Of a stretch of 11,095 nt of DNA, positions 1 to 5,183 are shown piece by piece (position 1 is the stretch's first letter; each line of letters begins with the position of its first letter). The stretch lies in assembly GCA_937983035.1 (NCBI GenBank), contig CALKAN010000379.1, positions 1 to 11,095 of the forward strand. Reading direction: 5' to 3'. The notes beneath the pieces were generated by a model that was given only the letters and a program-made list of their open reading frames with translations, did not search any database and was not told the origin of the DNA. Source of the DNA: an uncultured Paenibacillaceae bacterium (lineage in GTDB: Bacteria > Bacillota > Bacilli > Paenibacillales > CALAME01). Made by a program: the position numbers and the translations under genes.

Positions 1-42
1 TTGCTGGCGGAAGCGATCGGTGAATCGCATGCGGAAGCATAA
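1..42 (+). CDS. 3' end of an unidentified upstream gene (partial)
   Basis: Frame 1 is open from the left edge and closes at TAA (40-42), giving the last 13 residues LLAEAIGESHAEA. This is too short to identify. The tail is hydrophilic with two Glu-Ala steps and looks like an ordinary cytosolic C-terminus. There is no terminator between it and the DUF2953 gene 87 bp downstream, so the two could be co-transcribed. It could also be chance open frame at the edge. Confidence 0.4.
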   Translation: MLAEAIGESHAEA

Positions 43-129
43 TTTTTGCGCATAAAATATGCCGGCTTGGACATTTTAATGGAAGAAAAGAAATAAATGG
101 GATTTCGTGCAAATGGAGGGTCAGTCAGC

Positions 130-837
130 ATGTGGTGGTGGGTAGGCGGATTCACAGCCCTGTTGTTGCTCCTGGTCATGGTCAGCTATATACAAATTAC
201 TTTTCACCTCATGCGAAAAGGGAAAGACGACATGCTGCGATATGATATAAAGGCATTGCTCGGACTGGTTCGTTTTCGGGTTGAAGTTCCTGTCGTCATA
301 TTTAAAGGATTGGACAAAGGGATTGACTATAAATCAGAAGCGATTTTGAAAAATACTGATCAGCTTATGGCAGAACACGGTGAACAGATGGATAAAACGA
401 AACTGTTTCAATACATGAGCAGCGCACGAAAGTTAATTCAGCATGTGCATCAATTCAAAATTTGGATGTATCAAACGATGTCTTATATTAAGTGTGAGAA
501 GTTCAGATGGAACACGGAACTGGGAAGCGGCGACTGCCCCGCGACAGCTGTGCTGGCCGGGTCTGTTTGGGGCTTGAAAGCTTCGATCATCGGCTTTATT
601 TCCACTAAAATTAAATTGCAGGCTGAGCCGGAACTGTCGGTAAGTCCGCAATACAATCAAACTGCGTTTTCGACGGAAATGTTCAGCGTGCTGAAAATAC
701 GCCTTGCGCATGCCTTATGGGCGAATGTAAACTTGCTGTGCCGCATTATGAAAGTAAAAGGCGGGTTTAAAACATGGGCGCGATTTGCCGCTTCGATATT
801 TAAAGCATGGCGAAAGAAAAAAATGAACCATCCTTGA
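130..837 (+). CDS. DUF2953 (YtfI-like) membrane-anchored protein
   Basis: Predicted 235-residue protein of unknown biochemical function. Residues 1-24 form one hydrophobic membrane segment (MWWWVGGFTALLLLLVMVSY). It is followed by the KDDMLRYDIKALLGLVRFR stretch and, near residues 130-160, the W-x-T-x-x-GxGD...A pattern (WNTELGSGDCPATAVLAGSV) that I associate with DUF2953 proteins such as B. subtilis YtfI. The C-terminus is strongly basic (KAWRKKK). I chose ATG 130 because GGAGGG (115-120) lies 9 nt upstream; the in-frame ATG at 97 has no ribosome binding site. In Bacillus the gene normally precedes ytfJ (GerW family), which is absent here; sspH follows instead. The family assignment rests on motif memory, not a search. 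Confidence 0.75.
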   Translation: MWWWVGGFTALLLLLVMVSYIQITFHLMRKGKDDMLRYDIKALLGLVRFRVEVPVVIFKGLDKGIDYKSEAILKNTDQLMAEHGEQMDKTKLFQYMSSARKLIQHVHQFKIWMYQTMSYIKCEKFRWNTELGSGDCPATAVLAGSVWGLKASIIGFISTKIKLQAEPELSVSPQYNQTAFSTEMFSVLKIRLAHALWANVNLLCRIMKVKGGFKTWARFAASIFKAWRKKKMNHP

Positions 838-867
838 TCAAATGAAGTCATTTCCACTGCAAATATT

Positions 868-887
868 TATTTTCATGGATGAAAATA
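868..887. repeat. Perfect dyad, 9-bp arms around GG
   Basis: Arms TATTTTCAT and ATGAAAATA flank GG in the gap between the DUF2953 gene and sspH. There is no T-run on either side, so it is not a convincing terminator. It could be an operator or a weak hairpin. A second short hairpin, GGCAGC/GCTGTC with a CCGC loop, lies at about 915-930, just upstream of the sspH ribosome binding site. Confidence 0.4.
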
Positions 888-965
888 TGAGAATTGGAAC
901 AGCCTAATGAGCAGGCAGCCCGCGCTGTCTAAGGATGAACTCATGAGATGGAGGCTGTGCAAAAC

Positions 966-1148
966 ATGGATAAGCAAAGAGCACAAGAAATTGCTGCTTC
1001 TCCGGTGATGGCTAACGTCACTTATCAAGGTAAGCAAATTTACATTCAACATGTGGATGATCAAAGCGGAAGAGCACACATTTTCCCGTTGGATCAGCCG
1101 GAACAAGTGCAGGAAGTATCGGTTGAAGAATTAATTGAGCACTCTTAA
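966..1148 (+). CDS. sspH: Small acid-soluble spore protein, H-type
   Basis: 60-residue protein. MDKQRAQEIAASPVMANVTY followed by GKQIYIQHVDDQSGRAHIFP matches what I recall of the SspH family, including the near-invariant RAxEIxxSPxMANVTYxG opening and the IYIQHVD block; the usual length is about 59. These minor SASPs are made in the forespore and stored in the spore core. In B. subtilis sspH is a forespore (sigma-G type) gene; I could not pick out a clear sigma-G promoter here. Start 966 is preferred because GGAGG (950-954) lies 11 nt upstream; the in-frame ATG at 948 overlaps that site and adds six residues that the family lacks. A terminator follows at 1156. Confidence 0.93.
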   Translation: MDKQRAQEIAASPVMANVTYQGKQIYIQHVDDQSGRAHIFPLDQPEQVQEVSVEELIEHS

Positions 1149-1155
1149 GGATGGT

Positions 1156-1200
1156 AACCTCGAAGGCACTGCAGCCAATGCAGACTTTCGAGGTTTTATT
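1156..1200 (+). terminator. Rho-independent terminator of sspH
   Basis: A 9-bp outer stem, AACCTCGAA (1156-1164) with TTCGAGGTT (1187-1195), encloses an inner CTGCA/TGCAG stem and leads into TTTTATTTT. It begins 8 bp after the sspH stop. Confidence 0.85.
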
Positions 1201-1265
1201 TTGGACAAAAAGGCATTCACAGTTAAGAGAAACGATGATGATAACATTTCTGGTTAAGCCGGCTG

Positions 1266-1274
1266 TGGTATGAT
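1266..1274 (+). promoter_or_regulatory. Possible extended -10 promoter
   Basis: TG-n-TATGAT (TG at 1266-1267, hexamer 1269-1274) fits an extended -10. The -35 region is poor (TTTCTG at 1247-1252). It would drive the small TGA-interrupted frame at 1307-1444. Confidence 0.35.
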
Positions 1275-1306
1275 AATTACGTCGACATCGATCTAATTCA
1301 TCAGAG

Positions 1307-1444
1307 GTGACTCTTATTCGGAAAGAAGAAATGCTTTCATGATGCCATGAATTCGCAGAAGATGGAGAAATTCGTTTCAAAACGATGATGACAGGGATGC
1401 AAATGGTGAAAACAGACAATGACAGTAAAATATTGACCAAATGA
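1307..1444 (+). pseudogene. Small reading frame interrupted by one in-frame TGA
   Basis: This 380-bp gap (1149-1528) holds no intact gene. One frame is open from a GTG at 1307 (or ATT at 1316), reads VTLIRKEEMLS, meets TGA at 1340-1342, then continues CHEFAEDGEIRFKTMMTGMQ and on to TGA at 1442-1444. The composition after the stop (acidic then basic, no low-complexity) looks like real protein. A purine-rich AGAGGTGA at 1303-1310 could serve as ribosome binding site for the ATT start. I do not recognise a family. Most likely it is a decayed small gene; chance is possible, and selenocysteine is unlikely because I see no SECIS-like hairpin directly after the TGA. Confidence 0.3.
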
Positions 1445-1480
1445 AATCAAAACCGGACTGTTATGCATGGGGATTTCGTG

Positions 1481-1486
1481 TATAAT
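1481..1486 (+). promoter_or_regulatory. -10 box for the Gfo/Idh/MocA oxidoreductase gene
   Basis: A perfect TATAAT lies 43 bp before the start codon. The 17-bp-spaced -35 position (CTGTTA, 1458-1463) is weak, so the promoter may need an activator or may simply be weak. Confidence 0.55.
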
Positions 1487-1528
1487 AGTTTTATCAATTC
1501 AGCCATTTAATTTAGGAGGAGAAGCGAT

Positions 1529-2431
1529 ATGTCCGAACTGAAGATTGGAATGATCGGCTTAGATACAAGCCATTGCGTTGCTTTTACGAAACTGTTGAAT
1601 GAGAAAGATAATGAATTTCACGTTCCCGGCGGCAAAGTGGTCGTCGCTTATCCAGGCGGTTCTCCTGATTTTGAATTAAGCGCTTCAAGAGTTGAGGGGT
1701 ATACGAAAGATTTAAGCGAAAACTATGGCGTAAAGATCGTAGACAGCCCGGAAGCCGTTGCAGAGGAAAGCGATGCCATACTGCTTGAGTCAGTAGACGG
1801 AAGAGTGCATCTGGAACAGTTTAAACGAATTGCTTCTTACGGCAAGCCGGTGTTTATTGACAAGCCTTTTACGGTTGATTATGCTGAAGCAAAGGAAATT
1901 GCCGCGCTGGCTAAACAGCACAATGTTCCTCTGTTAAGCTCATCGGCGCTTCGCTATGCGGAAGGGCTGAGCGAGAAACTGAATGATGATTCGCTTGGAA
2001 GCATCATCGGTGCTGATACATACGGACCGATGGCGATCGTAGATACGCAGCCGGGCTTTTTCTGGTACGGCATTCACTCGGTGGAAATGATATACGCCAT
2101 TCTTGGCAAAGGCTGCGTGAGCGTGCGCACGTTTTCCTCTGAAGATCATGATGTCATTGTCGGCGAATGGGCGGATGGACGCATTGGAACCGTTCGCGGA
2201 AACCGCAAAGGGAACAATAAATTCGGAGGCACCATTCATCGGGAAAAAGGAAGCAGCTTTATCGACGTGTATGCCAATCCGAAGCCATATTATGCGAGCT
2301 TGCTCGAGCGTGTCATGAAGCTGTTCCAAACGGGCGAAGCTGACATCGACATTGAGGATACGCTGGAAATTGTTCGTTTTATTGAAGCTGCGAACGAAAG
2401 CAGAGAAACTGGTGAAGTTGTGAAACTGTAA
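1529..2431 (+). CDS. Gfo/Idh/MocA family oxidoreductase
   Basis: 300-residue protein of a family that uses NAD(P) to oxidise or reduce sugars, inositols and related compounds; the substrate cannot be told from the sequence. Residues 5-15 (KIGMIGLDTSH) form the first strand and turn of a Rossmann fold, with GLDTSH in place of the usual GxGxxG. GKPVFIDKPF at 105-114 carries the family's [ED]KP motif as DKP (111-113). GIHSVEM at 181-187 supplies the conserved active-site-region His. The length is slightly below the family norm of 330-400, so the C-terminal beta domain is compact. The AGGAGG site 8-10 nt before ATG 1529 is strong. The gene is monocistronic: its own -10 lies upstream, and a terminator, now split by an inserted element, lies downstream. 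The altered nucleotide-binding loop marks a subfamily, not a defect. Confidence 0.85.
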   Translation: MSELKIGMIGLDTSHCVAFTKLLNEKDNEFHVPGGKVVVAYPGGSPDFELSASRVEGYTKDLSENYGVKIVDSPEAVAEESDAILLESVDGRVHLEQFKRIASYGKPVFIDKPFTVDYAEAKEIAALAKQHNVPLLSSSALRYAEGLSEKLNDDSLGSIIGADTYGPMAIVDTQPGFFWYGIHSVEMIYAILGKGCVSVRTFSSEDHDVIVGEWADGRIGTVRGNRKGNNKFGGTIHREKGSSFIDVYANPKPYYASLLERVMKLFQTGEADIDIEDTLEIVRFIEAANESRETGEVVKL

Positions 2432-2446
2432 GCATAAAAATAAATG

Positions 2447-2565
2447 AAAGCTGTCCGTTCACCCAATGATATGCTCCCCTCAAAGTAGACACCTGAAATA
2501 ACAAAAATCAGGACACTACTTATGAGGGGAGCATATCACCCAAGAGTGAGCAGGACAGCTTTTTT
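2447..2565 (+). terminator. Terminator split by an inserted palindromic element
   Basis: AAAGCTGTCC (2447-2456) pairs with GGACAGCTTT (2553-2562), and GTTCAC (2457-2462) pairs with GTGAGC (2546-2551, one G-U), followed by a T-run. Without the element at 2467-2538 and one copy of the duplicated CCCAA, this is a compact terminator with a CCAAGA loop. The opposite strand is U-rich after the stem (TTTCATTTATTTTT), so it is probably bidirectional and served both the oxidoreductase gene and the convergent VOC gene. The inserted sequence is itself a hairpin, so termination may survive as an extended stem. Confidence 0.8.
2467..2538. mobile_element. 72-bp MITE-like palindromic element, IS3/IS150-type ends
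   Basis: The terminal inverted repeats are perfect over 16 bp: TGATATGCTCCCCTCA (2467-2482) and TGAGGGGAGCATATCA (2523-2538). The element is flanked by 5-bp direct repeats CCCAA (2462-2466 and 2539-2543). Inside, AAGTAG pairs with CTACTT and CCTGA with TCAGG, so the whole element folds into one long hairpin with an A-rich loop. The ends, with a CCCC block followed by AAAGTAGACA, resemble what I recall of IS3-family (IS150-group) termini, and 3-5 bp duplications are normal for that family. No transposase is encoded. It is probably a non-autonomous derivative mobilised in trans. A diverged relative lies at 5006-5071. Confidence 0.8.
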
Positions 2566-2728
2566 GTTGAGGCTGTGTATTCAGTTGGGATGATGCATGA
2601 TGGTTGCTTGCGTTCATCTTGCTGCGCAAATATGATTCGATTTCCGGAAGGGTCAGTGACGATGGTTTTGTCCGTGTCAAACATGCGTAAAATGGGGGAT
2701 CATGCATGGCGAAGCTTTTTTCGTTCAT
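2520..2728 (-). pseudogene. Internally deleted VOC (glyoxalase-type) protein gene
   Basis: AAGGAGTT lies just upstream of ATG 2728 on the minus strand, which begins MNEKSFAMHDP. Twenty-nine bases in, a different frame carries SPILRMFDTDKTIVTDPSGN then RIIFAQQDERKQ (2699 down to about 2604), which reads like the C-terminal edge of a VOC-superfamily protein; DPSGNRIIF is typical of the last strand. The central part, including most metal ligands, is missing, and the two pieces are out of frame. The second frame runs on to a TAA inside the neighbouring palindromic element (2520-2522). I infer one internal deletion joining start codon and C-terminus. The family call for so short a fragment is moderately secure. 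Confidence 0.6.
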
Positions 2729-2805
2729 GGAATAAACTCCTTTCCGATGGATGGCCATCATGATTATTCGCTATAAGAGAGGTCTGCATAAAAGAAAACA
2801 AGAAA

Positions 2806-2860
2806 GCGAAGTGTTCAGGTGACTGCAATGCTTGGATTGAAAATGTTATGAACACTTCGC
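2806..2860 (-). terminator. Terminator of the small acidic protein gene
   Basis: A perfect 12-bp stem, GCGAAGTGTTCA (2806-2817) with TGAACACTTCGC (2849-2860), has a long 31-nt loop. On the minus strand it leads into TTTCTTGTTTTCTTTT. It begins about 10 bp after the TAA of the minus-strand gene. Confidence 0.75.
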
Positions 2861-2869
2861 CGCACTCAG

Positions 2870-3043
2870 TTATTCATAAATGATGTCCGCATCATCATCA
2901 CGCAGCTGTTCAGAATGTGTCGAAGTTTCTTCTTCTGTTTTTTGCACTTGTTCCGCATCACCGATTTCTGGTCCGATTTCAGGAATTTCTTGGTGTTCAA
3001 TTTCAGGCAAATTTTCATACCCGATTTCGTGTTTTTTTTCCAA
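2870..3043 (-). CDS. Small acidic hypothetical protein with Glu-Ile/Pro repeats
   Basis: 57 residues, TTG start, TAA stop. I do not recognise it. It begins MEKKHEIGYENLPEIEHQEI, continues with repeated P-E-I-G units (PEIGPEIG), and ends in an acidic tail (RDDDADIIYE). There is no membrane segment, no Cys, and probably little fixed structure. Support for a real gene: AAGGAG (3054-3059) lies 10 nt upstream of TTG 3043, codon use looks normal, and a strong terminator follows. The gene diverges from patB. The frame just upstream encodes KIDKELKEFGKK before an A8 tract at the start codon; removing one A would fuse it to this protein, so a single-base frameshift or assembly error is possible. Confidence 0.6.
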   Translation of the reverse strand: MEKKHEIGYENLPEIEHQEIPEIGPEIGDAEQVQKTEEETSTHSEQLRDDDADIIYE

Positions 3044-3160
3044 ATTCCTTCAACTCCTTGTCAATTTTCTGATTTATTCGGGCCAACGTTAGCTTTTGTA
3101 TTTGCCGGCATGGTTATGCAATTTAATTTTTTGATGGGACATGTTAATATACGATTAACC

Positions 3161-3169
3161 AAGGAGGTG
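3161..3169 (+). promoter_or_regulatory. Ribosome binding site supporting a TTG start for patB
   Basis: AAGGAGGTG lies 10-12 nt before TTG 3180. The next in-frame ATG (3195) would remove the conserved NFDQ opening and is 25 nt from this site, so TTG is the better start. Confidence 0.7.
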
Positions 3170-3179
3170 CTGACAACCA

Positions 3180-4379
3180 TTGAATTTTGATCAAATGATT
3201 GACCGCAGGGGAACAGGCGCGGCAAAATGGGATGCAAGAACGAAGCTGTTCGGACGGGATGATGTGATTCCGATGTGGGTGGCGGATATGGATTTTGCCG
3301 CACCAGAACCTGTTCTTATGGCATTGCAAAAACAGGTGGAGCACGGCGTTTTCGGCTATGCTCTTCCATCGGATGAACTGAATGAAGCGATTGTCAAATG
3401 GATGTCGCAAAGACATGGGTGGCAGATCCAATCAGATTGGCTGATTTATGTTCCAGGCGTCGTGCCGGCGCTGAGCTTGTCTGTTTTATCGTTCAGCAAA
3501 CCAGGGGAAGGCGTCGTCATTCAGCCTCCGGTGTATTATCCTTTTTATGATGTGGTGAACAGAAACAACCGGAAGCTGTTTTTAAACCCGCTTCGTTTGC
3601 ACAACGGCCGTTACAGCATGGATTTGGATCATTTGGAAGCGATGTTGAAGAAAGAGAGCAATCAAATTCGGCTGTTGATTTTGTGCAGCCCGCATAATCC
3701 TGTTGGGCGAGTCTGGACGGAAGAAGAACTAAGAGCGCTTGGCAAGCTGTGTTCGGCTTACGGAGTGAAGGTTTTGTCAGATGAAATTCATTTTGATCTC
3801 GTCTTTCCAAAATATAAGCATATGCCGTTCGGGTCGATTTCGGAAGAACTGGCACAGCAGAGCATCGTGTTTACGGCGCCAAGCAAAACATTCAATCTAG
3901 CGGGCCTGCAGTTATCTTATATGATTGTGCCGAACCCCGAATGGAGAGAAACGTTGAAGAAAGAGACAGCCCGGCTGTTTTTAAATCCGCTTAATCCGAT
4001 CAATATCGCAGCTTCAAAGGCTGCATATGAAGAAGGAGGCAGCTGGCTGGATGCTCTTCTGGCTTATTTGCAAGACAATGCAGCGCTGGCTCGTCTGCGC
4101 ATAGAACAGATGCTGCCCAACGTGCAAATAACGGAATTGCAAGGCACGTATTTAATGTGGCTTGATTTCCGCCGCTGTTTTGAGTCCGCGCAATCATTGA
4201 AAAGATGGGCGGTTCATGAAGCAAAAGTCGGTTTCAGCGAAGGGAAGCAGTTCGGCAAGGAAGGGGAAGGTTTTGTTCGCATGAACATCGCTTGCCCGCG
4301 CGCCATGCTGCAGCAAGCGCTGGATCAAATGGAAAAGGCGGCGCAAGCATTGGAAAAATGCAATGTAACGGAACTGTAA
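3180..4379 (+). CDS. patB: Cystathionine beta-lyase PatB (MalY/PatB family)
   Basis: 399-residue PLP-dependent C-S lyase, close in length to B. subtilis PatB (about 387). The family cleaves L-cystathionine and related thioethers to a thiol, pyruvate and ammonia in methionine/cysteine metabolism; MalY homologues can also act as regulators. MNFDQMIDRRGTGAAKWD then PMWVADMDFAAPEP is the characteristic N-terminus. PHNPVGR holds the PLP-contacting Asn173, SDEIHFDL the cofactor-nitrogen Asp201, and SKTFNLAG the Schiff-base Lys236; FVRMNIACPR near the end supplies the carboxylate-binding Arg. The start is TTG. In B. subtilis patB lies beside kapB and kinB; here kapB is 0.8 kb downstream with a Spo0E-like gene between and no kinB, so the neighbourhood is rearranged. 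I see no clear promoter in 3060-3160. Confidence 0.93.
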   Translation: MNFDQMIDRRGTGAAKWDARTKLFGRDDVIPMWVADMDFAAPEPVLMALQKQVEHGVFGYALPSDELNEAIVKWMSQRHGWQIQSDWLIYVPGVVPALSLSVLSFSKPGEGVVIQPPVYYPFYDVVNRNNRKLFLNPLRLHNGRYSMDLDHLEAMLKKESNQIRLLILCSPHNPVGRVWTEEELRALGKLCSAYGVKVLSDEIHFDLVFPKYKHMPFGSISEELAQQSIVFTAPSKTFNLAGLQLSYMIVPNPEWRETLKKETARLFLNPLNPINIAASKAAYEEGGSWLDALLAYLQDNAALARLRIEQMLPNVQITELQGTYLMWLDFRRCFESAQSLKRWAVHEAKVGFSEGKQFGKEGEGFVRMNIACPRAMLQQALDQMEKAAQALEKCNVTEL

Positions 4380-4457
4380 TCTGACTTTTACGATTCGATA
4401 ATATGTTTCCTATATAATAAAAATGACCCTCCTCTCGATAGGAATAGATCCCTCGTT

Positions 4458-4481
4458 GCCTGCATATGCAGGTTTTTTTTT
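4458..4481 (+). terminator. Terminator downstream of patB
   Basis: CCTGC-ATAT-GCAGG (4459-4472) is followed by nine T residues. It lies 80 bp after the patB stop. The intervening DNA has a TATAAT (4413-4418) without a good -35, and a 7-bp inverted repeat TTCCTAT/ATAGGAA (4407-4413, 4438-4444). Confidence 0.8.
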
Positions 4482-4623
4482 GCTTATTTTTCACGCCTCC
4501 CTAATTTGACATATATTGAGTTGGATTGCACGTTTGTCGGTGAATGGATGGAAGTTCATTTTGTTCACAAATTTGTAACAATTGCGCGACAAGTTTTTAC
4601 ATTATTTGATATAAAGGTTGTCT

Positions 4624-4629
4624 TATAAT
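4624..4629 (+). promoter_or_regulatory. -10 box upstream of the Spo0E-like gene
   Basis: TATAAT lies 105 bp before the start codon, with no good -35 at 16-18 bp (ATTATT at 4601-4606). GCGACAA (4586-4592) reads TTGTCGC on the other strand and loosely resembles a Spo0A box (TTGTCGAA). That link is speculative. Confidence 0.4.
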
Positions 4630-4640
4630 ATTCGAGGTGC

Positions 4641-4698
4641 AACTAACAATGCAGGAGAGAAACATGCTGTTAAGCAGGGGAGAACCGCGCTGTTAGTT
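4641..4698 (+). promoter_or_regulatory. Structured 5' leader of the Spo0E-like gene
   Basis: The arms AACTAACA (4641-4648) and TGTTAGTT (4691-4698) pair perfectly and enclose two possible hairpins: GCA...TGC around GGAGAGAAACA (4651-4667) and AGC..GG...CC..GCT (about 4673-4691). The result is a three-way-junction shape. It starts about 12 nt after the -10 box, so it would be transcribed, and ends 19 nt before the ribosome binding site. It contains two purine-rich GGAGA blocks. I cannot match it to a known riboswitch class, and no terminator or anti-SD helix is obvious. Confidence 0.4.
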
Positions 4699-4733
4699 TG
4701 AGTTTAATTATTGTATGAAAGGAAACAGAAGAA

Positions 4734-4925
4734 ATGAACGTAGGAACTTTAAGCTCAAATGTAGAGAAATTAAGAATCAGAATGGTAAGACTTGCGAAAG
4801 AAAGGGGCAGTTTTATTGACGAGCATGTTGTAGAAATTAGTCAGGAGCTGGATCAATTGCTCGTACAACTGCAAACAAAAAAAGAACCGGGAAATTATTC
4901 CTCAATGGAGCCGACCATACAGTAA
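4734..4925 (+). CDS. Spo0E-like aspartyl-phosphate phosphatase
   Basis: 63 residues. Spo0E-family proteins are two-helix hairpins that dephosphorylate Spo0A~P and delay sporulation. Helix 1 (about 8-24) carries LRIRMVRLAKERG; residues 26-45 read SFIDEHVVEISQELDQLLVQ, with the family signature SQELD at 36-40 (Asp40 is the key acidic residue). The tail after residue 48 is short and polar. AAAGGAAAC (4718-4726) precedes the ATG. The gene is alone in its unit: a structured leader upstream, and downstream a terminator carrying a palindromic element. Which response regulator it targets cannot be told; some family members act on other proteins. Confidence 0.9.
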   Translation: MNVGTLSSNVEKLRIRMVRLAKERGSFIDEHVVEISQELDQLLVQLQTKKEPGNYSSMEPTIQ

Positions 4926-4990
4926 GGCTGCATTAGTTACTCATATGCAATTGGCAGCAGCATCAACACGGCATCCCGATCATATGCATG

Positions 4991-5089
4991 AAAGACTTTG
5001 TCCGCTGAACAGCTTTCTCTAAAGACAGTCCTGATTTTTGTTGTTTCAGGTGTCTGCGGGGAAGCTTATCGTCGGATAAAGTCTTTTTT
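4991..5089 (+). terminator. Terminator of the Spo0E-like gene, enlarged by an element
   Basis: AAAGACTTTGTCCG (4991-5004) pairs with CGGATAAAGTCTTT (5073-5086), 14 bp with one G-U, followed by TTTTTT. The loop is not a few bases but 68 nt, filled by a second copy of the palindromic element. The stem begins 66 bp after the stop codon. Confidence 0.8.
5006..5071. mobile_element. Diverged second copy of the palindromic MITE-like element
   Basis: The core TCCTGATTTTTGTTGTTTCA continuing GGTGTCT (5029-5055) matches the reverse complement of the core of the 2467-2538 element with a single mismatch. The ends align with gaps: TGA...GCT...C-TC on the left and GGGGA-AGC-TATC on the right. The copy is therefore inverted relative to the first. 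The arms still pair: AGCTTTCTC (5011-5019) with GGGGAAGCT (5058-5066) gives nine pairs including two G-U. Flanking pentamers TCCGC and TCGGA agree at only three of five positions, so any target duplication has decayed. Confidence 0.65.
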
Positions 5090-5122
5090 ACTGTTCTTTC
5101 AAACATGTTCCGGCATCCTTTC

Positions 5123-5152
5123 ATGACAACGGGAAACATGATACAGTAATAG
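5123..5152 (+). promoter_or_regulatory. Possible sigma-A promoter of kapB
   Basis: ATGACA (5123-5128), an 18-bp spacer and TAATAG (5147-5152) give a weak sigma-A-like arrangement 30 bp before the kapB start. The only other feature in the region is AACATGTT at 5103-5110. Confidence 0.3.
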
Positions 5153-5183
5153 TAACGACATGTCGCAGGAAGGGGAGGTTTCT

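Noticed and set aside
1340..1342. In-frame TGA read as selenocysteine
   Set aside because: I see no bacterial SECIS-like hairpin immediately downstream and no known selenoprotein context; a nonsense mutation or chance frame is simpler.
2575..2763. Plus-strand frame at 2575-2763
   Set aside because: It has no ribosome binding site and lies opposite the VOC remnant, whose fragments explain the sequence better.
4641..4698. Assignment of the leader to a known riboswitch class
   Set aside because: I could not match the conserved cores of the purine, glycine, c-di-GMP or T-box classes by eye, so no class was assigned.
2467..5071. CRISPR array interpretation of the repeated core
   Set aside because: There are only two copies 2.5 kb apart, in opposite orientation, each palindromic over its full length, with no regular spacers.
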